The notes beneath the pieces are model-generated. The model was not told the origin of the DNA. It searched no databases and saw nothing but the letters and a program-made list of their open reading frames with translations. The position numbers were made by a program, and so were the translations under genes. From Chitinophagaceae bacterium UBA4407 (GTDB lineage Bacteria > Bacteroidota > Bacteroidia > Chitinophagales > Chitinophagaceae), in NCBI GenBank assembly GCA_002390845.1, contig DGQT01000022.1, positions 1 to 35,450 on the forward strand: DNA of 35,450 nucleotides. Reading direction: 5' to 3'. Shown one piece after another: positions 17,448 to 24,572 of the stretch (its first letter is position 1; every line of letters starts with the position of its first letter).

Positions 17448-17627
17448 TGCTAATGCTTCAACCTTTACAAGGTGATGAACTTTTTCAACCATTCCTAAAA
17501 TTTGGGGAGTGGCTTCTACCTCTTTTGAAGAATTCATTTTGTTTAGGCCTAAAGCTTTTAAAGTAAGCTTCTGGCGCTCTGACCTGTCGATTCCACTTTT
17601 AATCTGTGTTATTTTAATCTTTGCCAT
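17445..17627 (-). CDS. rpmD: 50S ribosomal protein L30
   Basis: A 60-residue protein beginning MAKIKITQIKSGIDRSERQKLTLKALGLNKMN, which matches bacterial L30 across its full length; the C-terminus IQGMVxKVxHLV is seen as ILGMVEKVHHLVKVE. It lies between rpsE and rplO as usual for spc operons. Confidence 0.95.
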   Translation of the reverse strand: MAKIKITQIKSGIDRSERQKLTLKALGLNKMNSSKEVEATPQILGMVEKVHHLVKVEALA

Positions 17628-17678
17628 GTCAATGAGTTTGTAATTTATAGCTTCATCAACTGAAACTGTAAACAGGTA

Positions 17679-18200
17679 TTATCCGTTAAAAACTTTACTT
17701 AATTTAAGATTTCTTGTTTTGGCAACCTGTATAGGTTCGCGTAATAGCATCAATGCCTTGATGGTAGCTTTAACCACATTATGTGGGTTTGCAGATCCAA
17801 GGCTCTTAGCCAACACATCAGTAATACCGGCACTTTCAAGAACAGCACGCATGCTGCCTCCTGCAATCACACCAGTACCATGTGCTGCTGGCTTAATCAA
17901 TACTTTTGCAGCGCCTTCTTTTGCAAGCTGATCGTGTGGAATTGTTCCATGCATAACCGGAACTTTTACCAGATTCTTCTTTGCATCTTCAATACCTTTT
18001 GTAATAGCTTCCTGTACTTCTTTTGCTTTTCCCAAACCATGCCCAACTACGCCATTTTCGTTACCTACAACAACAATTGCAGAAAAGCTGAAAGTACGTC
18101 CGCCCTTGGTAGTTTTTACAACACGGTTAATGGCAACAACTTTATCTTTCAATTCTATGTCGCCACCAGCCTTTACCTTATTTACATTTACTGTAGCCAT
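17679..18200 (-). CDS. rpsE: 30S ribosomal protein S5
   Basis: A 173-residue small-subunit protein. The dsRBD-like N-terminal domain shows ELKDKVVAINRVVKTTKGGRTFSFSAIVVVGNENGVVGHGLGKAKEV. The C-terminal domain has GTGVIAGGSMRAVLESAGITDVLAKSLGSANPHNVVKAT. These segments include the decoding-fidelity region of S5. It has family-typical length and order. Confidence 0.97.
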   Translation of the reverse strand: MATVNVNKVKAGGDIELKDKVVAINRVVKTTKGGRTFSFSAIVVVGNENGVVGHGLGKAKEVQEAITKGIEDAKKNLVKVPVMHGTIPHDQLAKEGAAKVLIKPAAHGTGVIAGGSMRAVLESAGITDVLAKSLGSANPHNVVKATIKALMLLREPIQVAKTRNLKLSKVFNG

Positions 18201-18207
18201 TTTATCT

Positions 18208-18242
18208 AATTACAATTTACGAATTATGACTTATAATTTATT
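18208..18242. repeat. Degenerate heptamer run in the rplR-rpsE spacer
   Basis: Five 7-bp units in a row read AATTACA, ATTTACG, AATTATG, ACTTATA and ATTTATT. The period is clear but the units are degraded, and I see no complementary array in the same spacer. A small CAGTT/AACTG hairpin follows at 18256-18269. Confidence 0.5.
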
Positions 18243-18283
18243 CTTTAAGGTTCTTCAGTTTTTAAACTGTAAACCAGGGAAAT

Positions 18284-18637
18284 CTAAAACTCCAAACCAC
18301 CCTCTCTTGCACCATCAGCCAGGGATTTAACACGTCCATGATACAGGTAACCGCCACGGTCAAAAACAGCTTTGCTTATTCCAAGTGCCGCTGCTTTACG
18401 GGCAATTGATTCACCTACCATCTTGCTTTTTTCTACCTTGTTTCCGGCCTGCGCTTTTATATCTTTATCAGCAGAAGATGCAGCAACGAGTGTTTTACCA
18501 CTATTGTCATCAATAAGCTGGGCATAGATATCGTTATTGCTGCGGAAAACAGATAACCTTGGTTTTAATTCTGTGCCTGCTACTTTGTTGCGGATTCTGT
18601 AGCGTATCTTCTGTCTCCTGATTACTTTAGCGTCCAT
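18284..18637 (-). CDS. rplR: 50S ribosomal protein L18
   Basis: A 117-residue 5S rRNA-binding protein. Typical segments are RIRNKVAGTELKPRLSVFRSNNDIYAQLIDD at the start and GESIARKAAALGISKAVFDRGGYLYHGRVKSLADGAREGGLEF at the end. The 212-bp spacer before it in transcription order is filled by repeat copy I. Confidence 0.97.
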   Translation of the reverse strand: MDAKVIRRQKIRYRIRNKVAGTELKPRLSVFRSNNDIYAQLIDDNSGKTLVAASSADKDIKAQAGNKVEKSKMVGESIARKAAALGISKAVFDRGGYLYHGRVKSLADGAREGGLEF

Positions 18638-18685
18638 TGCTTTTTATTTGATTCCTCCTGATACTGCCAGGAGTACTATGTTGTG

Positions 18686-18821
18686 AACTAAAAATCTTTA
18701 ATCTGCTTCTGTTGTGTCACTCACTTATACGTTCTTCGCTTTGCTCAGCTATGTGATGCTGTAAAAGTGTGCGACGCAAGAAAAGCTTAATTTATATTCA
18801 AAGCCGGGCTAATAATTTTTT
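18686..18821. repeat. Dispersed palindromic element, copy I (inside the ribosomal operon, variant core)
   Basis: The left arm has the variant core TTGTGTCACTCACTTATAC at 18712-18730. It is followed by GTTCTTCGCTTTGCTCAGC and TGTGATGCTGTAAAAGTGTGCGACGCAA (18752-18779), then AAAAGCTTAATTT and the outer end AAGCCGGGCT to 18821. It closely matches copy K over about 100 bp. It lies in the rplF-rplR spacer. Confidence 0.88.
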
Positions 18822-18849
18822 AATTGCATTTCTCCCGGCCAAACTGATC

Positions 18850-19404
18850 TTATTTACCAGCAGCCTTACCAGCTTTTCTGCGAACCACTTCATCGCTGTA
18901 TTTTACACCTTTACCTTTATACGGTTCCGGCTTACGAAGGCTACGCAATTTTGCTGCCACCTGACCTACCAACTGTTTATCAATACCTTCCAAAGTAATC
19001 TGTGGATTTTTACCTTTTTCTGTTGCTGTTGCTACTTTTAATTCACTGGGTACTTCGAAAATAATATTGTGTGAATAACCTAATGAAAGATCTAGAGTAT
19101 TACCCTGATTTGCTGCTTTATAACCCACACCTACCAGTTCAAGTTGTTTTTTAAACCCTTCAGTTACACCTTTAACCAAGTTCGAAAGTAATGCCCTGTA
19201 TAAGCCATGCATTGCACGATGGCGGATTTGCTCAGTAGGCCTTTGCAAAATAAGGTTGCCATCTTTTATTTCCAGTGTAATATCCCTGTCAACAGTTTGT
19301 TTCAACTCGCCTTTAGGGCCTTTAACTGTTATAACATTATTGTTACCAATAGTGACAGTTACACCTGCCGGAATTGCTATCGGTTGTTTACCTATACGTG
19401 ACAT
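18850..19404 (-). CDS. rplF: 50S ribosomal protein L6
   Basis: A 184-residue large-subunit protein near the factor-binding site. Both L6 domains are visible: MSRIGKQPIAIPAGVTVTI with VKGPKGEL, and the C-terminal GIDKQLVGQVAAKLRSLRKPEPYKGKGVKYSDEVVRRKAGKAAGK. The second carries the invariant PEPYKGKGI/V motif. Confidence 0.97.
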   Translation of the reverse strand: MSRIGKQPIAIPAGVTVTIGNNNVITVKGPKGELKQTVDRDITLEIKDGNLILQRPTEQIRHRAMHGLYRALLSNLVKGVTEGFKKQLELVGVGYKAANQGNTLDLSLGYSHNIIFEVPSELKVATATEKGKNPQITLEGIDKQLVGQVAAKLRSLRKPEPYKGKGVKYSDEVVRRKAGKAAGK

Positions 19405-19499
19405 AGCCGGTTTTAATTTAAAAGTTACAATTTGGATTGTGTTCAGCCACGACTAAGGCTTAATTATCTAATCCATTTATTAAGAGATGCAAATACTGA

Positions 19500-19898
19500 T
19501 TAAGAAATATAGCAAAGCACTTCACCACCCACATTTTCAGACTTTGCCTGCTTATCAGTCATTACACCTTTTGAAGTACTTAGAATGGCGATACCCAAGC
19601 CATTGATTACCCTTTTTATTTCAGCAGGCTTTGCATACTGCCTTAAACCGGGACGACTTACCCTTTCAAGGGAACGGATTGCAGGCAACTTAGACTGCAG
19701 ATCGTACTTCAATGCAATTTTGATAAGACCCTGTTTGCTGTCCTCCTCAAACTTGTATTTAAGAATATAACCCTGGTTGTAAAGTATTTCCGTAATACGC
19801 TTTTTTAAATTAGAAGCAGGTATCTCTACTAACCTGTGACCTGCCATTTGAGCGTTACGAATCCTGGTAAGGAAATCTGCTATAGGATCAGTTACCAT
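19500..19898 (-). CDS. rpsH: 30S ribosomal protein S8
   Basis: A 132-residue primary 16S rRNA-binding protein. The start is MVTDPIADFLTRIRNAQMAGH. The C-terminal signature is present with GLGIAILSTSKGVMTDKQAKSENVGGEVLCYIS. In E. coli S8 represses the spc operon; whether it does so here cannot be seen. Confidence 0.97.
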   Translation of the reverse strand: MVTDPIADFLTRIRNAQMAGHRLVEIPASNLKKRITEILYNQGYILKYKFEEDSKQGLIKIALKYDLQSKLPAIRSLERVSRPGLRQYAKPAEIKRVINGLGIAILSTSKGVMTDKQAKSENVGGEVLCYIS

Positions 19899-19977
19899 AA
19901 TTATTAATTATTCAGTTCAAAATTTTATTAATACTAATTTTCGCAAAGTACCAAGCTGAAAATATCTCAAACTGTTT

Positions 19978-20247
19978 TTACCAGCTTGCCTTTTTAACTC
20001 CCGGTATTTTACCATCCAGTGCCATGTCGCGAAAAGCGATACGGGATAATCCGAAATAACGTATATAACCACGTGGACGACCCGATAACTGGCAACGATT
20101 CTTTAAACGAACAGGCGAAGCATTTTTTGGTAAAAGATCCAAAGCTGCATAATCGCCTGCTGCTTTTAAAGCTGCACGCTTCTCAGCAAATCTTTCTACT
20201 AAAACTTCGCGCTTTTTTTGCCTGGCTTTTACAGATTGTTTTGCCAT
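19978..20247 (-). CDS. rpsN: 30S ribosomal protein S14 (zinc-independent, long form)
   Basis: An 89-residue protein. MAKQSVKARQKKREVLVERFAEKRAALKAAGDY and the C-terminal RCQLSGRPRGYIRYFGLSRIAFRDMALDGKIPGVKKASW identify S14. The CxxC pairs of zinc-binding S14 are absent, so this is the C-minus form. Confidence 0.96.
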   Translation of the reverse strand: MAKQSVKARQKKREVLVERFAEKRAALKAAGDYAALDLLPKNASPVRLKNRCQLSGRPRGYIRYFGLSRIAFRDMALDGKIPGVKKASW

Positions 20248-20250
20248 TAT

Positions 20251-20826
20251 TTAAATGTTTTCTTTTTTAGCGTTTTTGAAAGGCATACCCAGTTCTTTCA
20301 ATAATTCGTAAGCTTCTTCGTTGTTACCTGCGGTTGTTACAAACGTAATATCCATACCGGTAATCTTGCTTACTTTATCAATGTCTATCTCAGGAAAAAT
20401 GATCTGCTCAGTAACACCTAGTGTATAATTTCCACGACCATCAAAAGCTTTATCACTAATACCTTTAAAGTCACGCACACGTGGCAGGGCAATAGACACA
20501 AGGCGGTCTAAGAATTCGTACATCTTTTCGCCACGCAATGTAACACGAGCACCAATCGGCATCCCTTTGCGCAGTTTAAAATTCGAAATGTCTTTTTTAC
20601 TGATGGTAGGTACGGCTTTCTGGCCTGTAATCTGTGTAAGTTCCTCTACAGCTACATCAACAATCTTTTTATCTGCAACCGCACCATTAACACCACGGTT
20701 AACACAGATTTTCTCAAGTTTCGGAGCCTGCATAACACTTTTGTAACCGAATTTTTTTACCAACACAGGCACCACTTCGCTTTTATATTTCTCCAGTAAT
20801 CTCGGAGTATATTTTACTGTACTCAT
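20251..20826 (-). CDS. rplE: 50S ribosomal protein L5
   Basis: A 191-residue 5S rRNA-binding protein. Typical blocks are KLEKICVNRGVN, AVPTISKKDISNFKLRKGMPIGARVTLRGEKMYEFLDRL, and NYTLGVTEQIIFPEIDIDKV. The ATG overlaps the rplX stop codon region, which suggests translational coupling. Confidence 0.97.
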   Translation of the reverse strand: MSTVKYTPRLLEKYKSEVVPVLVKKFGYKSVMQAPKLEKICVNRGVNGAVADKKIVDVAVEELTQITGQKAVPTISKKDISNFKLRKGMPIGARVTLRGEKMYEFLDRLVSIALPRVRDFKGISDKAFDGRGNYTLGVTEQIIFPEIDIDKVSKITGMDITFVTTAGNNEEAYELLKELGMPFKNAKKENI

Positions 20827-21164
20827 TATTTAATTACCTCCCCGGATTTTTTTGCAATACGAACTAATTTACCATCTTCCCTGGTATTTTTAATCTTACT
20901 AGGGCCGCCGGATTTGCTATCCCACAGCATTACATTGCTGATATGCACAGGCGCTTCTATTTTTACGATACCACCTTTTGTATTTCTTGCAGAGGGTTTG
21001 GTATGTTTGGTAACAATATTAACACCTTCAACAACTACACGTCCTTTATCAACTATAACGCTAAGCACCTTGCGGGGCTTTTTCAAATCTTTATCATCGC
21101 CGGCAATTACAACAACCGAATCGCCTTTTTTGATATTGTATTTGGGTTTAAATCTGTTGCTCAT
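20826..21164 (-). CDS. rplX: 50S ribosomal protein L24
   Basis: A 112-residue assembly-initiator protein with a KOW motif near the N-terminus (KKGDSVVVIAGDDKDLKKPRKVLSVI). NIVTKHTKPSARNTKGGIVKIEAPVHISNVMLWD follows. Its stop overlaps the rplE start by one base. Confidence 0.97.
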   Translation of the reverse strand: MSNRFKPKYNIKKGDSVVVIAGDDKDLKKPRKVLSVIVDKGRVVVEGVNIVTKHTKPSARNTKGGIVKIEAPVHISNVMLWDSKSGGPSKIKNTREDGKLVRIAKKSGEVIK

Positions 21165-21184
21165 TACTTTATTTTTTATGAAGT

Positions 21185-21250
21185 CAACTTTTGTTCTTTA
21201 TTCAACTTCGTTGTGTCACTCACTTGTACTGTAGGCACTTTACTCAGCAA
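21185..21250 (+). repeat. Dispersed palindromic element, copy J (inside the ribosomal operon)
   Basis: The variant core TTGTGTCACTCACTTGTAC at 21210-21228 follows TTTATTCAACTTCG. The inner CACTTTACTCAGC follows the core. The element ends near the rplN stop; no right arm is present. It lies in the rplN-rplX spacer. Confidence 0.75.
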
Positions 21251-21256
21251 AAAATG

Positions 21257-21625
21257 CTAAAGAACCTCCGGGGCCAATGAAATAATTTTCATGTATCCTT
21301 TATCTCTTAATTCCCTTGCTACAGGCCCGAATATACGCGTTCCGCGTGGCTCGTCAGAATTGTTCAACAATACCACAGCATTGTCATCAAACCTGATATA
21401 TGAACCATCTTTGCGGCGTAATTTATTTTTGGTTCTTACAATCACAGCCTTAGATACTGTACCTTTTTTTATGCCCCCAGCTGGTATCGCATCTTTAACA
21501 GTAACAACGATCTTATCACCAATCTTGGCATAATCTTGTCCGCTATTTCCCAATACCCTTATACAAAGTACTTCCTTTGCACCGCTATTATCAGCTACGT
21601 TTAACCTGCTTTCTTGCTGAATCAT
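21257..21625 (-). CDS. rplN: 50S ribosomal protein L14
   Basis: A 122-residue protein of the L14-L19 intersubunit bridge. MIQQESRLNVADNSGAKEVLCIRVLG and the C-terminal DEPRGTRIFGPVARELRDKGYMKIISLAPEVL are full-length matches to the family. Confidence 0.98.
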   Translation of the reverse strand: MIQQESRLNVADNSGAKEVLCIRVLGNSGQDYAKIGDKIVVTVKDAIPAGGIKKGTVSKAVIVRTKNKLRRKDGSYIRFDDNAVVLLNNSDEPRGTRIFGPVARELRDKGYMKIISLAPEVL

Positions 21626-21639
21626 ATTTATTTAGCTTT

Positions 21640-21729
21640 GAGCTATTAGCTGCGAGCTTCTAGCAATTAATAACTAACATTTATCTTATCCGAATCATAC
21701 GGCTCGTAGCTATAGGCTCGTAGCTCGTA
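21640..21729. repeat. Inverted heptamer array in the rplN-rpsQ spacer
   Basis: The left side reads GAGCTAT, TAGCTGC, GAGCTTC, TAGC from 21640 to 21664. The right side reads GCTCGTA, GCTATAG, GCTCGTA, GCTCGTA from 21702 to 21729. The right units are approximately the reverse complement of the left ones, so the spacer can fold into an interrupted long stem. Confidence 0.8.
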
Positions 21730-21738
21730 GTTTCTAAT

Positions 21739-21996
21739 CTATTTCGCTTTTTCAACTACTTCAACCAGTCTCCAACGCTTTGTTTTACTCAGCGGACGGG
21801 ATTCCATGATCCTTACTACATCACCTACAGTGCACTCGTTTTTTTCATCATGAGCATGAAACCTGGTAGTCTTTTTAACGAACTTACCATAGATGGGGTG
21901 TTTTACTTTTCTTTCAACAGCAACAGTAATGGTTTTTGTCATTTTGTTACTGCTTACAACCCCAATCTTTGTTTTGCGCAAATTTCTTTCAACCAT
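21739..21996 (-). CDS. rpsQ: 30S ribosomal protein S17
   Basis: An 85-residue OB-fold 16S rRNA-binding protein. LRKTKIGVVSSNKMTKTITVAVERKVKHPIYGKFVKKTTRFHAHDE and VRIMESRPLSKTKRWRLVEVVEKA are diagnostic of S17. Confidence 0.97.
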   Translation of the reverse strand: MVERNLRKTKIGVVSSNKMTKTITVAVERKVKHPIYGKFVKKTTRFHAHDEKNECTVGDVVRIMESRPLSKTKRWRLVEVVEKAK

Positions 21997-22011
21997 TGTT
22001 GTATATTTTAA

Positions 22012-22221
22012 TTAGATACCGAGTTCTCTTTTTCTTAATTCTGTATTTAAACGCGCAATATCAAGCCTTAAATCACGAATGCTTATCGGGTTCTCAAGAG
22101 GAGAAATTGCATGAGCAAATTCAAGCTTTTTTAAACGCAGTTTATCTTCCTGTATGCGGGCATTAATATCTGTAACATTCAGATCTTTAAGGCTCCTGTT
22201 AAAATCAATTTTCTTAGCCAT
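22012..22221 (-). CDS. rpmC: 50S ribosomal protein L29
   Basis: A 69-residue helical protein near the tunnel exit. The second half with LEFAHAISPLENPISIRDLRLDIARLNTELRKRELG matches L29; the usual KNPxRIRxxRKxIARxxT block is recognisable. Confidence 0.94.
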   Translation of the reverse strand: MAKKIDFNRSLKDLNVTDINARIQEDKLRLKKLEFAHAISPLENPISIRDLRLDIARLNTELRKRELGI

Positions 22222-22293
22222 CTTATTAAATTTAAAAAATAATTAGTGCATGAACAGCACCTATATTTATTGTGCCCCAGGCTGTCTGTTATT

Positions 22294-22713
22294 TTATGAC
22301 TGTAAATCCCTTCTTACCACAAATTTCGTTTTAACCGGAAGTTTTTGGGTTGCCAGATGCATTGCTTCCTGGGCTACCTGTAAACTAACACCATCAATCT
22401 CAAACAAAATGCGACCAGGTTCAACAACAGCTGCAAAATACTCCGGGTTACCTTTACCTTTACCCATCCTTACTTCCTGCGGCTTTTTGGTAATTGGCTT
22501 GTCAGGAAATATTCTGATCCACACATTTCCTTCACGTTTCATTGCACGTGTCATTGCCTGACGCGCAGCTTCTATCTGGCGGTTTGTTAACCACATTGGT
22601 TCAAGTGACTTAAGTGCATAAGAACCAAAAGATATTGTTGTTCCACGTTTGGCAACTTCTCTTATTCGACCTTTTTGCGCTTTTCTATGTTTCGTTCTTT
22701 TCGGCTGTAACAT
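22294..22713 (-). CDS. rplP: 50S ribosomal protein L16
   Basis: A 139-residue protein at the A-site side of the peptidyl-transferase centre. MLQPKRTKHRKAQKGR, LEPMWLTNRQIEAARQAMTRAMKREGNVWIRIFPDKPITKKPQEVRMGKGKGNPEYFAAVVEPGRILFE in conserved blocks, and the C-terminal LATQKLPVKTKFV are typical. Confidence 0.98.
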   Translation of the reverse strand: MLQPKRTKHRKAQKGRIREVAKRGTTISFGSYALKSLEPMWLTNRQIEAARQAMTRAMKREGNVWIRIFPDKPITKKPQEVRMGKGKGNPEYFAAVVEPGRILFEIDGVSLQVAQEAMHLATQKLPVKTKFVVRRDLQS

Positions 22714-22797
22714 ATTCAGTTTCGAGTTTTGAGTCTGTCGTTTTAAATCCAGACCAAATTAAACTTTCTTGTTTTATTTTCCTTTCAGGACAGGTTG

Positions 22798-23604
22798 TTA
22801 GTTTCTTCTTTCCCTCCTGTCGCCACCACCACCACGTCTGTCATCTCTTCTATCACCACCACCTCTTCTGTCGTCTCTTCTATCAGGCCTGTCACTTCTG
22901 TCTCCCTCTCTTCTGTCTCTTCTGTCACTTACATCACTCTTTCCACCTACAAAATTTGGATTCAGTTCGCGCTTACCTAAAACCTCACCTTTGCATATCC
23001 AAACTTTTATACCAATCTTACCATAAACAGTCAGGGCAAATATGGAAGCATAATCAATGTCCATACGAAATGTATGTAATGGTACTCGTCCCTGCTTAAT
23101 TTCCTCTGTACGGGCAATTTCAGAACCACCTAAACGTCCGCTGATCTTTACTTTAATACCTTCTGCACCCATACGGAGTGTAGAAGCTATTGCCATTTTA
23201 ATAGCACGTTTATAATTAATACGGTTTTCTATTTGCCTTGCAATCGTATCGCCAACAATATTTGCATCCAGTTCTGGTCTGCGTATTTCAAGAATATTGA
23301 TCTGCACATCATCTTTGCTGGTTAATTTCTTCAATTCCTCTTTAATACGGTCAACTTCGTTACCCCCTTTGCCTATAATAATACCGGGTTTTGAAGTATG
23401 TATGGTAACTATAAGCTTACCAAGTGTTCGCTCGATAACAATTTTTGAGATTCCACCTTTATTGATACGGGCATTAAGATATGTTCTTATCTTATTGTCT
23501 TCAATAAGCTTATTAGCATAATCTTTTTTACCAGCATACCAGTTGCTCTCCCATCCGCGGATGATACCTAACCTGTTACCAATAGGATTTGCTTTCTGAC
23601 CCAT
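22798..23604 (-). CDS. rpsC: 30S ribosomal protein S3 with an arginine/aspartate/glycine-rich tail
   Basis: A 268-residue small-subunit protein at the mRNA entry. The KH domain is clear (TSKPGIIIGKGGNEVDRIKEELKKL), as is the C-terminal domain with GRLGGSEIARTEEIKQGRVPLHTFRMDIDYA. The normal core ends near residue 220 (GKRELNPNFVGG). The last 45 or so residues consist almost only of D, R and G in RDRR, DRRDDRRGGG and GDRRERR units. This tail is a low-complexity extension beyond the usual S3 length and is presumably disordered. The coding DNA there is itself repetitive (22801-22935). Confidence 0.97.
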   Translation of the reverse strand: MGQKANPIGNRLGIIRGWESNWYAGKKDYANKLIEDNKIRTYLNARINKGGISKIVIERTLGKLIVTIHTSKPGIIIGKGGNEVDRIKEELKKLTSKDDVQINILEIRRPELDANIVGDTIARQIENRINYKRAIKMAIASTLRMGAEGIKVKISGRLGGSEIARTEEIKQGRVPLHTFRMDIDYASIFALTVYGKIGIKVWICKGEVLGKRELNPNFVGGKSDVSDRRDRREGDRSDRPDRRDDRRGGGDRRDDRRGGGGDRRERRN

Positions 23605-23625
23605 ATAATGGTTTAATAATTTTTA

Positions 23626-23970
23626 TTAATTTTTTGAATCAACGATGATTGTTACGTGATTGCTGCGCTTACGAACCCTGTAACCACGGCCTTGTGGCGC
23701 CGGGCGCATGCGCTTAAGAACACGACCTCCATCAACAAAAACTGTTTTTACAATCAAACTGGCATCAGCGGCACTTTTACCATCATTCTTTTGTTCCCAG
23801 TTATTAATAGCGCTCTTTAATAACTTAGCCAGGGGTATTGCATTATGTTGCGGATGATGCTCCAGTATAGCCAATGCTTTCTCTACTTCCATGTTCCGAA
23901 CTACATCTGCCAGCAACCGCATCTTACGGGGACCCGTAGGATAATTTCTAAGTTTTGCTACTGCTTCCAT
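23626..23970 (-). CDS. rplV: 50S ribosomal protein L22
   Basis: A 114-residue tunnel-lining protein. NYPTGPRKMRLLADVVR at the start and the beta-hairpin end GRVLKRMRPAPQGRGYRVRKRSNHVTIIV are diagnostic. The latter is the loop that reaches the exit-tunnel constriction. Confidence 0.97.
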   Translation of the reverse strand: MEAVAKLRNYPTGPRKMRLLADVVRNMEVEKALAILEHHPQHNAIPLAKLLKSAINNWEQKNDGKSAADASLIVKTVFVDGGRVLKRMRPAPQGRGYRVRKRSNHVTIIVDSKN

Positions 23971-23981
23971 TTTGTTTAAAA

Positions 23982-24052
23982 AGTTTGTGGTTTTTAGTTC
24001 CCGGTTTTAGCCTGGTTATTATCCAAACTATAAACTGTAAACTGTAAACTAT
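23982..24052. repeat. Inverted heptamer array in the rpsS-rplV spacer
   Basis: The right side holds four near-perfect units from 24025 to 24052: AAACTAT, AAACTGT, AAACTGT, AAACTAT. The left side from 23982 to 24009 holds degenerate complementary units AGTTTGT, GGTTTTT, AGTTCCC, GGTTTTA. The array overlaps the rpsS stop codon at 24049-24051. Confidence 0.75.
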
Positions 24053-24318
24053 TTCTTACTGCCTGAGTGTCCTCTGAAATTTCTTGTTGGAGCAAACTCG
24101 CCCAGTTTATGACCTACCATAAATTCCGTAACATAAACCGGTATAAATTTATTCCCATTGTGTACGGCAAATGTGTGCCCTACAAAATCAGGAGTAATTG
24201 TTGAACGGCGGCTCCATGTCTTGATTACAGATTTCTTATTCTTGCCTTCGTTTATTGACAACACCTTTACTTCCAGGTTTGCATCTACGTAAGGACCTTT
24301 TTTAATCGAACGACCCAT
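24049..24318 (-). CDS. rpsS: 30S ribosomal protein S19
   Basis: An 89-residue head-domain protein. MGRSIKKGPYVDANLEVKV, KTWSRRSTITPDFVGHTFAVHNGNKFIPVYVTE and MVGHKLGEFAPTRNFRGHSG are the conserved S19 blocks. Confidence 0.98.
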   Translation of the reverse strand: MGRSIKKGPYVDANLEVKVLSINEGKNKKSVIKTWSRRSTITPDFVGHTFAVHNGNKFIPVYVTEFMVGHKLGEFAPTRNFRGHSGSKK

Positions 24319-24328
24319 AGTAATGAGT

Positions 24329-24418
24329 TAATTTGATAATTTGATAATTTGAAAATGCATTTAATTTATAGTGGCAGTGAAATCATTTTCAAATTTTCAA
24401 ATTGCCACATTTTCAAAT
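24329..24418. repeat. Inverted octamer array in the rplB-rpsS spacer
   Basis: The left side has three exact TAATTTGA units at 24329-24352. The right side has TTTTCAAA at 24386-24393, TTTTCAAAT at 24394-24402 and again at 24410-24418. An embedded GTGGCA (24371-24376) pairs with TGCCAC (24403-24408). The spacer can fold into a branched stem. Confidence 0.75.
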
Positions 24419-24424
24419 CTATTT

Positions 24425-24566
24425 TGTTACCAGCTTTTTATCTTTATTCAGCTTCTGTTGTGTCACTCACTTGTACGTTCCTCGCTTTGTTCAGCAATGT
24501 GATGCTGTAAAAGTGTGCGACGCAACCGGTGCTAAATACTTATTTAAAAGCCCGGTCAATAATTTC
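24425..24566. repeat. Dispersed palindromic element, copy K (inside the ribosomal operon, near-twin of copy I)
   Basis: TTATTCAGCTTCTG precedes the variant core TTGTGTCACTCACTTGTAC at 24458-24476. GTTCCTCGCTTTGTTCAGC follows, then TGTGATGCTGTAAAAGTGTGCGACGCAA at 24498-24525 and the outer end AAGCCCGGTCAATAATTT. The 28-bp segment from TGTGATGC to GCAA is identical to copy I. It lies in the rplB-rpsS spacer, next to the octamer array. Confidence 0.88.
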
Positions 24567-24572
24567 TCTTTC

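Noticed and set aside
22614..23099. A 161-codon + strand open frame over rpsC and rplP
   Set aside because: It lies antisense to two certain ribosomal genes; its length follows from the repetitive Arg/Asp tail of rpsC on the opposite strand.
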